Assembly (NCBI RefSeq): GCF_001039355.2
Contig: NW_019775840.1
Location: forward strand, 82,219 to 146,218
Reading direction: 5' to 3'
Origin: Lingula anatina
Lineage: Eukaryota > Brachiopoda > Lingulata > Lingulida > Lingulidae
Length of the DNA: 64,000 nucleotides
The notes under the pieces are model-generated. The model did not search any database. It was not told the DNA's origin and was given only the letters and a program-made list of their open reading frames with translations. Positions 13,091 through 27,200 of the stretch are shown here, piece after piece. The position numbers and the translations under genes were made by a program. Every line of letters starts with the position of its first letter. Positions within the stretch are counted from its first letter, which is position 1.

Positions 13091-14204
13091 TGCATTTCCT
13101 CAACAAAGTTGTTGGTGTTTAAGTGGTCGAACAGTCTAACAGCAATTACTTTTTCAATTATCTTTGAAAGAAATGAAAGGTTTGATATAGTTCTGTAATT
13201 TAGCATGATGTAAGGATTTTTTTTTTTTTTTTTTTTGGAAATGTCAAACAATGCCAGATTTCAGCGCATCCGGCAGGTGATCAAATATGATAATATTTTT
13301 GTCTTGGACCGGGAATAAAATGCTTCAAATCAAACACCGATGCTAAACACACAGCGTTATAAGCAAAACAAAGCTGTTTGTAGCTTGACTAGAACGGTAG
13401 ACGAGGGTGATAGCGCTGCCCCAGAAAAAATGGTGTGAATTTACTATTAAGCAGCGGTGCCGAATTTGATGTGAATTTGATTTCTATTGTTGAAGTAGAA
13501 AGATAGATGATATGTAAAAAATCAATCACCTGTTATTTCTCAAAACTGTCTCAAAATTATGAACTTTGAATAAAAAAACAGCATAAAAATAACCATAAGC
13601 GCTCACCTGTACTTTATATTGCTGACCCGTATGTGAACGTGTTGTCTAATACCCCTGCACATTAGCAAAGGGACCAGACTAGAAAGCAAACTTTCTTATT
13701 TTCGTCATTTTCGTCATTTTCACGAGGTCAAAAATTGTATGCTGTAAAAATATGCTGTTTGTACAACACGTTATTTCAACTTTTATCTCAATTATTTATC
13801 ATGAGTTCTAGGTCGTTCTCGACTAAATACCTTCGTTGGGAAGTTGTAAGTATCAAACTAGCAATATAAGAATTTATTCAACCAATTATAAAAATCGTTT
13901 TCCTTTAGAGCAAGGTTTGATTAATGTACACAATAAACAAATAAAGAATTAGGCATAAAAATTTCAATTGAGTCACTGCACTCCGTTTAAAACTGTTTAA
14001 AAAGCTTAAACTTATTTTGACGGTTAAGAGTCTGATGTTGCTAGGTAAAAAGGTAAGAAGTGGTGATGCTGGGTGAGAAGAGTCTCCCATGATGCTATCA
14101 GTTCTTTTCTCCATAGGCATATCATTTGCTTTAAAAGTCTACTTTAAACCATATAGATACATTCACAAGGTGCACTTTCCCCTTGATATCGCATCATAAT
14201 TCTT

Positions 14205-14340
14205 TCTAATGTGACACTGAGCACGTTTGTTGATAACAACGCGTTCGCTCCCACGCTAAAACTAAACAGCATTACTTCCTGGTTAACAAACGAGCACAGG
14301 ATGTGACTAGAAAAATGTACGAAGTTGCAAAAAGTTTGCA
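14205..14340 (-). promoter_or_regulatory. Gene B copy of the first-exon/promoter block, donor lost
   Basis: This matches the 5' blocks of genes C (34739-34880) and D (46111-46285). It keeps the ETS-type CCAGGAAGTAAT and the TGTCACATTAG end, but the ~350 bases that contain the splice donor in gene D are missing. Confidence 0.6.
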
Positions 14341-14734
14341 ACAAAGATCGGTTGCTTATTTTTCTAGAAAGTGATTTACTCCAAAATCGGAGTTACATAC
14401 ATGTAGAAATCAGTTCCAAGAAAAATAGTACACCAGCAGCTTCACGGATGGCGGTCACATTTTTCACGACGTAGCCTCTCTGGTGGAGATAAAAAATCCC
14501 TAATAGATTTCGGTAGTTGAGGCGCCTCGGTGTACAACTATGAAACGATGCTTTTGTTATTCTTCCGTATAAGATTTATTCAGCTGAAGGTTACATATAT
14601 GTTATCTCAAAAAAGCACAGTCTCTCCTCTCTCCTCTCACAGTCTACATAGCCAGGTTGTGTGACAAATGTGCAGACGTGTGGCAGTTAGCCTCTTATGT
14701 TCCGGAATATTAATGGTTTGCTTGTAAACAGTAT

Positions 14735-14993
14735 GGGCCGACAAATAAGGGTACACGACCTAATATTGGGTTCTGATCCTGTGTCGTTGACATCGTCCTA
14801 CCAAATAGTTCCACTACCCTGGCCGAAATAGACTTTTGTATAGCAAGTGCGTTGGAATAAGGAAGACTTAGGAACTTGCAGAAAACTTGACCATCGGTGA
14901 TATCTCATTCGTCGTCACATATGGTTCCCGAGGCTTCAGTTCAACTCTACCTCTGTATCCTCCATTGACATGTATACCAACAAGAAGTGGAAG
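14735..14993 (-). pseudogene. SRCR exon relic in the B-C spacer
   Basis: The minus strand aligns over most of an SRCR exon (the stretch for YFGQG...IWLDDVGC is recognisable) but frameshifts and in-frame stops break it. No EGF or membrane exon accompanies it. A similar relic is at 47405-47578. Confidence 0.75.
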
Positions 14994-15305
14994 TGTTACG
15001 TCTTTGTTTTATATGCGTTGAGTCTTTGTTTTATATGTATCTTAAATTTATTTGCCAAGCGTTTGTGTTAGTTGATCCGCCTTTATATACATCTATAGCA
15101 ATCCGAGTAACGTAGAGTGCAATTAAGCTCCGATAGCCATTTTTCATTCTGGCTTATTATGAAAATTCTAAGGAATTGAAATAAATTAATAAATAATGTG
15201 AAATAGAAAGGGTGATGGTCGATTGCTTGTGGGTGAATATTAGATTAAGATGAAAATAACGTGAGGCTAAACTATCCACCTTTTACACCTTCATCGTCTC
15301 AATTA

Positions 15306-16137
15306 TACTCGCACGCAATGAAAACGCACCATCCATAAAAAGTAAGCTAATTTATTTATCTGAAAGGGGTTTTGAAATCTCATTATAACAGGACAATGAT
15401 TAGGCATTTTAGCACACATTGGCACAGCAGCACTAACAATTTTCATCGTAAGCTCTGCAAGGTAACGCCTTAAACAAGGCTGGTAGAAATCCAAAAATTA
15501 CAAACCTCAGTATCTGGTATGCACATCCATTGCATCTATCACAGCCTGACAACGGCGGCGCATACTGCGGATCAGTCGCTGTATTCGATATTGTGGAATA
15601 GCATTCCACTCATCCACAAGTGCGTCAATCAGATCCTGACGGCTGAAACACAATTTGTCTATCTTCTGCTGCCGTCGTATACCCTCTGAAGTCCAGGACG
15701 AGGTCGGTCGCTCACAGAGCCTGTTTCATTGTGTCGTTGGACTAAACGGAGTATAGTGGAGTGCGCACAGTTCATTCTACGCGTTATTTCACAACAGACC
15801 CCCGGCACCCATACCAAAAGCTTCATGTCATTGTGCGTCATTCAAACGTCCCATAACTGTGACGTTGGTATTCAATTACCGCATACTTTCATTGATGTAT
15901 AGACAGTAGATCTTCCTATGGCTAAAGCAAACCAATACACATGTAAGCAACACGGAGAATACAAAAATTGGGCAATTTCACGGGCCTCATTCTGTCGTTG
16001 CATAACAAACAGTAAACACTATCAGTGTGTGCATATGTAAGCCATAAGTTTGATTATATAACAACATTCAGAAACTAAACTAAGCAGGATAATATATTCA
16101 TGTTTTACGGGTGGTGCGTTTTCATTGCGTGCTAGTA
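15306..16137 (-). mobile_element. Internally deleted Tc1/mariner-like transposon
   Basis: The ends are near-perfect ~28-base inverted repeats (TACTCGCACGCAATGAAAAC at the left, its reverse complement at the right) with TA on both sides. The minus strand keeps two transposase pieces: a helix-turn-helix part (TILRLVQRHNETGSVSDRPR, about 15659-15841) and the C-terminus (QDLIDALVDEWNAIPQ...RRRCQAVIDA...HTRY, about 15500-15655). The DDE catalytic middle is missing. The insertion is downstream of gene C. Confidence 0.88.
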
Positions 16138-17114
16138 TATGTTACTTGCGTCAAATATATTAAAGTACGCTCTAATAATCGTCACCTTGATGGTTATTGA
16201 GTTTAAGAACCTTAAAAACATTTTAATGCCACACTTCAGTCTGTCATAATAAAACATCAAAGTCGGTTTACTATTTTTAAACCAATTTGATATTGTCGAC
16301 ATTTGCTCGCCATAGTAGTTTTTACTATATATTAATGTAGGAAAATTGAGTTTTTCTGATTTTTAAACAATTTATCTTCACAACAAAGGTACATTCTAAG
16401 CAAAATCTTAGTAACTGAAATTACATTTAAATAAAAATAAATTGCTATTCACATTTAAATCATTTTTGAACTTGTATCATATGGTCATTTTTTCGAGAGA
16501 GTAATGGAATTAAGTGAAGGAAAATAAGATAAATAGATATCATATATTAATAAAAGCACACCATTTCGTCTATTTGAATGTAATTAACAGTTATGTGCAT
16601 TGTTTAATCCTATGCTAAAAACTATCAAAATATACTAATACGATATTTAAAAGATTAACCATATAATTGTTTAAATAGTGCAATTTGAAAATTGTCTTAA
16701 AAACGAATAATCAATCAAGAAGTTGAAGAGGAGTTGAAGCAGTCCTCAGGAATAGAGTAGATAACATCTCACTCAACACTAAAGTAGGATTGAAACTTAA
16801 TCTGAAGGCAATATGGTTCCATTCTTTGGACAGCCTTTTGGGTCTATGCCACTCGTGTACCTGTTGATGATTGATGGTTTGTAAGTTCATTTTTAGATTT
16901 ATATGTACTTTTATGTGAAATCACATCACTAGATGAAGGAAAACATGAATTCTTTCACTAGTGTAAACACATTGGAATTCTAAATAATGTCCCAGTTACG
17001 ATAGCTTTGCCCCAACGCGTGATACATAAAATCCTTACCTAATATATGTAAAGGTTAATCTGGTCTTCACACCTTTAGTAAAGTTATTCGTTTGACATGA
17101 CCAAGTTTTAAGTA

Positions 17115-17812
17115 CCAGTCTCTGTAAGAATCAGAAAAATAACATAGGGGCATTGGAACATGACCCTCCCAGATTTTGTTTTCTTTTAATTTATTGTGAA
17201 GAACTATGCTAAAAACTAAGAAATTGAGCCCGAAAAGTTGCATATTTAAAATAATTTATTTTTTAGAGCGTTTTATATTTAAGCCTGAAATATTTCTCCC
17301 ATATGCTTTTCTATATAAAATGTTCAGGTAACCCCATATTCACTGACAAATAACTCGTATGGCCGACGTAGTTATGTAAGATGGCTATACAAGATGTTTA
17401 CAGCATATATTCAGGTACCAAAAAATGAAATAAAATTTTTTTCAAAACACAAAATGGTTAAATTACATTAAAAACAATCAACGCTAAAACTACGCGAAAA
17501 AGACCATCTGCGCATGCGCAGTAGCGGNAGGATATGATATTTAACAATGTCTGAAAATGAAAAATGTTTATTTATCCACATTTATGGTTTTTTAGCTCAA
17601 ATATAGCTGAAATTGAAATTTTGCAATCTGGATTCCGCCATCTTGGGTGAAAATTTTTAAGTGCTGTTACCATGGCAACCGAGGGTGATTCAAACAAACC
17701 AATATCCATTATGTTGGTTTGGGGCTATAATGAATAAATACACCAATTTTCATCAAAATCTGAGAGGGTCATGTGCCACCCTATTCTGAACCTTACAGAG
17801 ACTGCTACTTAA
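17115..17812. mobile_element. Non-autonomous DNA element with ~65-80-base inverted ends
   Basis: The left end (AGTCTCTGTAAGAATCAGAA, CATGACCCTCCCAGATTTT) is inverted at the right (AAAATCTGAGAGGGTCATG, TTACAGAGACTGCT). It lies in the 3' flank or 3' UTR of gene C. It contains one unresolved base (17528) and no ORF of note. Confidence 0.75.
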
Positions 17813-17952
17813 ATAAAAAACAAAATTTTAAAAATATCAATCGTTATTCATCTGACAGGAACATGGTGTCATTTTGTCTCCCCCTACATTAGGATCATTT
17901 AGCTGAAGGAGTTAACATAATTTAAAAAAAGTTATTTCCAAGATTCGCATCA

Positions 17953-18287
17953 TCAATAACAAAGAACACTAGCGTCTTCAGTGTGTCCACAGTTATGAGT
18001 CCCCCAACCTCTGTGAGTACATGATGCAATGTTGGATTCTGATCCTGTGCAACCGACATCGTCCAGCCATATAGGTCCTCTTCCTTGCCCGAAATACGCA
18101 CTTTGTAGGCCAAGTGCTCTGGAATAGGAAAGACCTAAGGACTTGCAGAAAACTTTGGCATCAGTGTTATCCCAGCCGTCATCGCAAACTGTTCCCCAGA
18201 CTCCATTATGATACACTTCAACTCTGCCACCATATTTTCCATTGAATTTTGCACCGACAAGACGGTATGGGAATGTGTTCACCAGAG
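17953..18287 (-). CDS. Gene C SRCR exon (group A, six Cys), last exon
   Basis: It encodes [79 protein letters not shown] and the stop. Six cysteines in the group A spacing are present. One exon holds the whole domain, whereas vertebrate group A SRCR domains are usually split over two exons. Confidence 0.9.
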
Positions 18288-21200
18288 CTAAAATGTCAAA
18301 AATATGTTAAAACATATGACCCAACCAAAAGCAGAGATAGGGAGCAAAAGAGAGAGAGAGAGAGATTCTGTCATGGTATCATTAAAATACAGTTGTCAAA
18401 TTTTGTACAGCATATACACATTTATAATTCCTTCATAATTTTAATTATTTAAATCTTTAATTCTTTCTACGTCAATACTATGTCTTTTTTACCCACAGTC
18501 TGGTGCAATGTATGGAATCAATACGTTATTATTTGAAGTCCTGAACCTGATTCACAATTCCTCCCGGTATATCCAGAACGACAGCTGCAGGAATAGGTGG
18601 AAGTTTGACTGATGCACGTGGCGCCATTTTGGCAGGGCTGGCTGCGACATTGGTCTCTAACTGCAACAAAAAATGACGATGTGCCGAATATGTTAAACAC
18701 TGAATGCCAACGCAAATACACCAATTTCATTAATGCGATAGTCAAAATATATATTAACTCTTCGTCTTTTACCCTATGCAGAGTCTACGTCGACAAATGA
18801 ACACATGCTACACTAGAATAACTTTCAAAATTACATACAGTTAAAAATCTTATACGTGATAGTATACATGTACAAGAGGAGTGGCGAAAGTATTGCTCCG
18901 ATTTGCTTGAAGGTAAACATCAGCTGGTTTTGATAGATATATCAATTTATTTATTTATTGAAAATTCATCGTGTCAAATAAATGTCAGCACTACGGGTTC
19001 ACAGACCAATGTTTAGCTCTTACATAAAGCATGTTATTACGTCAGTGTTAATATTTTGTAGGATAGCCACGTGATATTAAAGTCATAATAACTCTTCGTT
19101 TTGGCCAAAAATTGGATTTTCCCGGAAAAAACGGCAATTTTCCCATACTTACCAATGGTCAACGACCCCATTCATGCATTCAAAGTTAATCCAGGGTTTT
19201 TTTCCTAAACGTACGGAGCTCTCTCTGACATCGCATAGTCACTGTTGACCTACTTAAAACCGCGGGAAAAGCAGACAACAACAACACTATATAAGATTCA
19301 TGAGATATATTCGTCTTTTTGTTAAAAATACATTAATATCAACAATATGTGCCATTCTGGGCTTTTCGTTATCCGACGCACTGTACAAAAACTCGCAACT
19401 TACGTCTGCGTCTGCATTAATGCGTTTGGTGCCATATGTTATTTTGGTCTCGAATGAACGCGAGAATCCGCGTGACACCATTACGTCATTAGCAACGAAT
19501 GCCTTCATGACCGGGAAGAAAAGCATCGAAAGCCCTATTGACAAGCACAGATTTTAGTTTTACTACAATAACGGCCGTTTTAGTGGTAAAATACAATAGA
19601 ATATATTTCCATGCGTTGTTTAAAATGTATTTCATGCGGAAGTTTGAATCTCAAAGGAAGAGTTATTATTGCTTTAATATGACCACCATGCTACTAGACA
19701 TATACTGACAACGGTTCAGTAAACGTCTAGGGGCTACGTTGCCCCAGGCTCTTAAGATATTTCGAATAAGAGCGTTTGTGGTAAATGGACGATCCTTTGC
19801 TTTGATTTCCAATCACCTTCGAGAAATTTCCATGGGTAATGGACAAGCCAGCCCATCCTGTTGACGTCATGCTGTTATAGTCACTCTTGCACCGGGTTAC
19901 CACTCCGTGGTGACTTATGGAGATCGCCATTGTCCTCTCCACTATTCTGCAAATTCTATATGCAGTTTGACCAGTTATCTCCATATTTAGTGATTATCTG
20001 GGAGACCTTTATAGCATCCCCCTCAGAAACGGACAAAATTACGAAGGGATTTGAAAGGCGTCATCTTCCTTTGAAGACATGTGCGTTCGGGTAAACGTTC
20101 GCCCATTGTGTCAGATAAGCTGTTTTGAAAGCTACACGGGAGGCTGAACAGGTTATATACATGAATATTTCAAGGTCGCGCTCGCTGTGCCTCAGTGATT
20201 TGACTGTTCTTTTGCATTGGTAACGCAATTTCTCGCGGTCTCTCGTGGTTGCTATATGAAGAGCATTGCCGCCATCTTGCAGTTGCAAGCACAAAGGCTT
20301 GCGTCGATCAGCACGTGGAAATTATTTTGGTATCTTTTTCCTGTTTACCTTATACAAACGGGTTCTGCCGTTTGTCTTTTATACTTGTTATTATTCCCAA
20401 GGTTGTAATGATCTACGTTTAGTTGATATATAACTGGTTTTAAAGCAATGTATCGGCCGGTTCATGTGTGGTGCCATTTTTCAACGAGAGGCGATACTGA
20501 GAGTAAAGAAATTGTCAATTTTCATTCCAAAAATCGAGCAGACTTTAGCAAGTACCTTGAATCTATATATAAAATACACAGTAGTGTTGATGTCATCTTT
20601 ATTAAAAGGAGCATAAAAACGCCAGCCTAAAAGAAATGTCAGCGAGCCCAAGAAATCGGAAAGGAATCTTAATTCATTTTAATTCAAGACACGATTGAAG
20701 GTTTCAATATTGCCGCGTCTCAGGCTAATTTCTCACAGAGAGAAAATTTCGACGCTTGAAATATTTTCCTATCGGATCATAGCTAAAAACAAGTACGCTA
20801 CACTACAATTATACAATTTTGAATGCTCATTTTACTGCAACAAACAATACTGCCTTTATCACCTAGGGCCTACTGAATTCCTCCTTGAACAAACTCATAT
20901 CAAATTCTCACAAAGCTTCCAAACTGAAAGACAATTGTACTTATACTTAATATCTATAAATTTATTGTTTCATTCGCCCAAAGGACTGCATCACGTTTTC
21001 GCCATGTACCTGTCCAAATGACACAAAATGTCATCGACAACCGCGATATGCTCGCTACCTGTACGGGAGGTCACGTGTTCCGATGGCACATGGTTTCACA
21101 AAGAGCTCGCGCTAAGCCGATTATCATTTGATCTTGCTCCGCGTTTCTGGTCCCTTCGTTATTATGCCCAAGTTGCAGGTTACGCGAACAATAAACCGCG

Positions 21201-24200
21201 AATCACTATTTATGAACGGTTTCCCCATGTTACATAGCGCATTATTCACACAGATGCTGCAATATTTTTGTAACCCCCCTGCAGAATACTGGATATAGGC
21301 CACACTATTTGAAGCCTCACCTTGGCAGTTTGTCCCGTAGTACCCGGTAGAGCACAAACATCGATAAGAATTCACCATGTCAACACACGCCCCACCATTT
21401 CGGCAAGGATGGCTGGAACATTCATTGATTCCTTAAGATAAAAATTATTCCAGTAAATGAAAGTACGCTAGAAATCAAGTATTCATATACAAACACATGT
21501 CACAGATTCCTGCAGGCCCAGCATATGTAAAAGTTACGCAGATTGCTATTCTAAATAGCAATAAAATCTATGCAAATTCTACATTGGTCTTCTAACAATG
21601 TACGAGATGTCAGTGATAGCTTTGCCGATTTCCGGTTTGATTTACATATATCGTAATTTTGTCATTTGTTATCATAAGATATCCTACCTAGCTGGCAGTA
21701 TGTTCCCGTAAAACCACGTGGACAACTGCAGTGAAATCCACCATAACTATTTCGACAGGTGGCGCCCCTGGCACATGGGCTATTCAAGCATTCATTAATA
21801 TCTGCAATAAACAAAAAAAAAAAAAAAAAAGATTTGCCTTTAGACTTTATTTTGCAATCCATTTCGATTTTAAGTTAATTATTAGTCCGTTTTTAAATCA
21901 GTCATATGTTACTCAAAATTGCGTTCCTTTTCATTAACAACATTGATAAAATAAAGGTTTTTCATGTTTTGAAAGAATTTCAATAAGAGTAGATGACGAA
22001 GTTCTGGTGTGGAGTGCAAATTGCGATTACGGAAACCCATGGGATCCACGTTACAGAGTTTTCCTCCAAATAAATTATACAATCTATCTTTAAATGTCAT
22101 GAGGAAAAATGATTTGGACATGCACTTACCGGCTTCACACCTTACGCCTTGGAAACCAGAAGTACAAGAACACCAAAACGAACCCACCAGGTCCACACAC
22201 GAGGCGCCGTTTTGGCATGGTTGGCTCAAGCAACGGTTGGCCACTTTGGAAATATATATGCAGTAGTATCGAAGTAGCAAAGAAGCATTGACGCAGTAGT
22301 GGTGTGGAGCATATTTGCAGTAGAAATGCAGTATACCCTACTGCAATTCTACTTCAAAAATTACATAGGGTTGTACAGAGGAGGAGCATTCATGCAGTAG
22401 ATTAGCAGCATGATAGAAGCATGTTTCAAATATGCTAATTAGCTCCCAATGCGAAGCAGATTTGAGGCATGTTTGCAGTATAATTGCAGTAGTCTGCTGC
22501 GCTGGAGCATCTACTGCGTTTTCGTGCGGGATATATAAACGTGATTAAATTTCGATACAGATATAATATGGTCTATGTCATAGAGATCGTAAGCATTCAT
22601 ATTTTTTGTATGTAATGGTTGGAATGTATGGAATTTAGCTGCCATTTGTCAAAGTAAACTGATACCTTCGTTGATTTTTTACATTGGAATAAAAATTATT
22701 ATGAATACATTCCAGTGTTTAATCATTTCCACTGTATTTTTCTTACCTCTTCATCACACATATAAAAGGGGTCAGTCGTTTAGAATATATTTTTTTTCAA
22801 ATGATTTTTGCTTGTTTCTAATGAAAAGGTAGAATTGTGATCTTTACTTTAGAATACCCATAAAACTCTAGTAAGTCTAGTGCTTGTGATGAAGTTATTG
22901 GTGTAACTCTTACTTGTTTCACAATTACTCCCGGTGTATCCATGGGGACAGCTACAAGAATAGGTGATAGCATTACTCCTGCACGTGGCGCCATTTTGGC
23001 AGGGCCGGCTGCGACACAGATCCTTTACTGTAATATAAAACATAGCTTTACCCAGCAAAGAAACGTAAGAGCTTCGTTATAGAACTAGGAAACACATTCC
23101 ATTATCCATGTTTGAGACTAAAATTCCTACAAAATATCAAACTGAGGCATTTGACAAGCCACTTAAGGATTTTTATTAAACTGTGTTTCACATTTATAAT
23201 TATTGAAGAATTTATAAATAACCCAAAAGTCATTTGATGTTTACCAGGTTACTAATTGTTTTCTTTTGTTTCACCTTTTGTTCATTTGAAGAGCGCTCTT
23301 TCTCCACATGAGTTGTCACTGTTTTTAACAGCGTGCTTAGAATGACACTCACACAGAAGGTTTGTTCAATTTGATATTCGATATAAAGGCACAGAAAGGA
23401 CGTTAAATGCTCACCTTGGCAGTTAGTCCCGTAGTATCCAGCAGAACATAAACATCGATATGAATTCACCATGTCAACACAAGTCCCACCATTCTGACAA
23501 GGACGACTGGAGCATTCACTAATTTCTTAAACGTTAATGTGAATAAGATTAATGTAAGCTGGTAAAAAGGCCAATTAATTTTAATCGTTTAACCAAAACA
23601 TCTTATAAATAACACAGAAAACGGTGTACTGACATTGTTAAGTTTACAGAATTAAAAAATTCACTTCGTATGTTTTCCTTCCATCTATCAGTATACTATA
23701 TTTGTATTAGCTAAAGTAGCATACCAAGTTGACACAATTTGCCAGTAAAACCAGGAGGGCAATCGCAGTCAAAACCGCCATGATTATTTCTACAGGTGGC
23801 GCCCCTGGCACACGGGTTGTTCATGCATTCATTGATGTCTGCAAAAGAAAAATATTTGTATCTTTAACTTATTTTCTGTCTATTTTCCAATTGCATTTCT
23901 TTTTACTTATTCCAGCCGTTGTCACTGTAATAAATAGGCATCTCTGTGGCCACACTCCATTAGATTTCGTCATGCCTACATTTCGGACTGATATCTGCTT
24001 ATAAATCATCTTTTTAAAGTTGGGTTTTCACTTTGGGTGGATTGGCATTTTTCCCCTTTTCACCAAATTTATGCAGAGATACAATATTATATCAAATGAC
24101 TTCCTTCGTTTAATTACCATTTGACCCATTGTTTGCTGAAACCAAACTCTCAAATACATGGTTGAGTTTGTCACTATTTTCTTTTTGGGTAAACGCTAGC

Positions 24201-27200
24201 GACCATACAACAATAGCAACCAATGCAGCGCACATGATTCCCACTAAAACCAATGCTATTTGTAATCGTCTATTGACTTTTGTCTTTGGTGGCTGTGTAA
24301 TGCTTGTATTGGGATCATCGGCATTGTCAGTTGGACCAGAAATCCTTAAACTCTCGTAAACACTTGTTGTCTCCTCTGGAGCGAGATCCATACCCGCCGA
24401 AGTTTCATATGTTGCATTTACATACGCGGCACTTTGGTCTTGAGGAGTAGTAAATAACTTGATACCTAAAAGTAGTTATAGCATGATTTCATCATGGAAT
24501 TGACAACTCCATGCAAAGTGATAATTTCAGATCGCCTGAATATCAGGCTCACAAATAAATAAGTAAAGGTGAGAAACCAATATATATATTTCCAAAGATT
24601 ATATTTAACACAGGGAAAGCATATTCATTTTAATAGCTTATACTTAAAACATGTTTATTAAACGAACCCTATTCATAAGAACTGATTAATCCATGGATGC
24701 ATACCTCTTGAATCTGCCATGTTTACTTTCTTCGAATTTCAAAAGCTGTGGAATAATAAAATGTTGTATTGCCACATCTTTCAAAGTTTGACGCATATTG
24801 CAAACGAAGAAAAATGTAAATGTGCATTTTGCAACTACGACACATTTTACGACAGTAATGCATTTTAACGGTTTGAATAACATATTTATTATATAATATA
24901 GGTTCACGCATATTCTCTTTCATATTTTTCTGAAAATAGGATGAACCACGATTACAACATTGCCGTAATAACTTTGGAGCCGTGAGGGGAGTGTAGTTAA
25001 AGGTTTTTTGGTTCAACATTTCAAACCAAACACCAATGCTAAACGCTTGTCGCTAAAAGCGAATTACTGCGGATTACAGCCGGATCAGTGTGTAAACAAG
25101 GATGACAGCGCTGTACTATATTGGTTAACGTTTCAGTGACATAAAAAAGTTGATTGTAAATGCGCCGTGGTTGCAGGATGCATAATGCTGATGTAAATTG
25201 TCTTTTCTTTATTCTTTTTGCGGTCGTTGTTATGTAATGTTAGTTAGTGACAGCATGCAGTGAATAAGAGCGGGGAATGTTTAGTAGAGTAACTTAAGTT
25301 GATTGACATGCTCTTATGGTATTTATACAACTGCGCTTAGTGTAAACAGAGAGAAGGCCGCTAGAGATTGCATGAGGTAGGAATAGAAATGAAGGAAGCA
25401 GCGCGGGTAATAACTGGACAGTAGTTCAATAAATAATAAGAAAGATAATATCTGAGTTGTATTTGCTACCTCGCGTAACATGAAGAAGACAAGCCAATTA
25501 CTTCGTCACAAATGGTGGAGGATGCAAAATATAAACATAGATGTTTGACATCATGAGTCTTGTCGAAAAGAGAGAGAACGATCACCGGACGAAAATACGC
25601 AGGCGAACACAAAGTATCTAGATGGGAGATTGGAATTGGACAAACATAAAATGGAAGGTAAGACAATTGCTTTTAACGATTATTTTAGAAAATGCTTTTT
25701 GCGATATTTAGATGACTATATGGTAGCCAGCCACAATTTCAAATATTATGCATTAGTGAGGTTAACATAGTTTTACGAAGGCTGAGAAATGCAAACTTAG
25801 CATTATCTGAATAGTTTCATTGCGCGAGAAGAGGTCAGGTATTAAGGGTACATAGTTTCAGTAACTGATATTCGCGTTGATTAAGTGTAAGGCAGCGCCA
25901 GAATTCCATGCTCATTTGAATGTAATCGAATTTCTAGAAGTAATGAATTATTGGTTATTGAATTTATCCCCTAACAGATTTCAATTAAGCAGAGTAAAGG
26001 TAAACACCTCGCGAATGTAGACGCGATTAACCGCCGCCCTTACCATGAGGGAAACGTTGAAGAATAAGACTTAGAAAAACATAATGACCCTGCACAGTTT
26101 TTTAATGATGCATGTTTGAACAGAATACATATGTTAGACACTATCTTAAGACAAGTACAGTCTTGTGCAGAGAAGGTGACATTACGGATACGGATAAACC
26201 ACCCTAATCTTACGTATCGCACATTGCACATAATTACAGGGTAAACACAATAGGCCACAATGCTTAGAGTAAGTCAGCTGGGTTACGGGAAGTAATTTGA
26301 GTTGGCCTCGTTTGAGGTGATGAGTGACAGCCTTAATTGCCACCTCTCCCTCTACTGATGCTGCTGAGCGGCAGCTTTAATTGTCACCTCCCAAGTCCCA
26401 GTCGCTTATCCGATTATCTGCCCGACTGCACACAATCATTGTTCATCTATATGTGACACGCTTTCATCGTATTCGTCCTTCCGATAGTATTTAAAGCCTA
26501 GGTCCCAACTACGTTTTCGACGCACGGTTTTTTGGTTCCTTGCGTCCGACTAGGACGTAGCTAGACCGCACGTAGCGGCTGTTGACCATGTCGAAAAGTT
26601 TCTACGTGCTGTTTGCGTCCTCCAAAAGTCGCACGATGGACGTGCTCCTCACGCACGAACTCCCACGTTTTCCCCATTTTTGGCCGTAGACCACACGTAG
26701 CAGCCCATACGTTCGGTTGGGACCTAGGCTTTACTTGATTCCCTCCCTGCGATTTAGCTACGTCCTAGACGAACGCAAGGAACCTAAAAACCGTGCGTTT
26801 TTGCTGCGCACATAGTTACAGTTTTTTGCTGTAAATTGTGTTGTAGATTTTAAAATTCCCATGTGTTGTTGATTATGAATTTTGAAAATAAAGGAACCAT
26901 AACCAAAATAAGACGGCGTATTTTACGTTTTTCCTTGAGGCATCAATTTCAGCTCAAATTATTACATTGAAATGCTCACACTATTATAAATTTTTTTATA
27001 TTATAATATAATTGATTGCAGTTTAACCTGGCTTTGCCCTAACCTTTTCGATCACGAAGAACAACAGGGACCGGGTAATCTATCCAAACAGGTTTTTTTA
27101 CTTTTACTTTAAATTATGAAGCGGCGCGGAGGATTCAATTGGAGATTAAGATGACGACGATAATATCCATTGACTCGTACGTCAAATTATGGCTGTACCC

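Larger units (their letters stand above)
12058..14204. other. Former first intron of gene B with LINE debris
   Basis: The region aligns in blocks with first introns of genes C, D and E (for example 13420-13500 with 45060-45150, and 13620-13870 with 45270-45500). It holds two reverse-transcriptase relics and homopolymer tracts, with no host exon. Confidence 0.5.
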
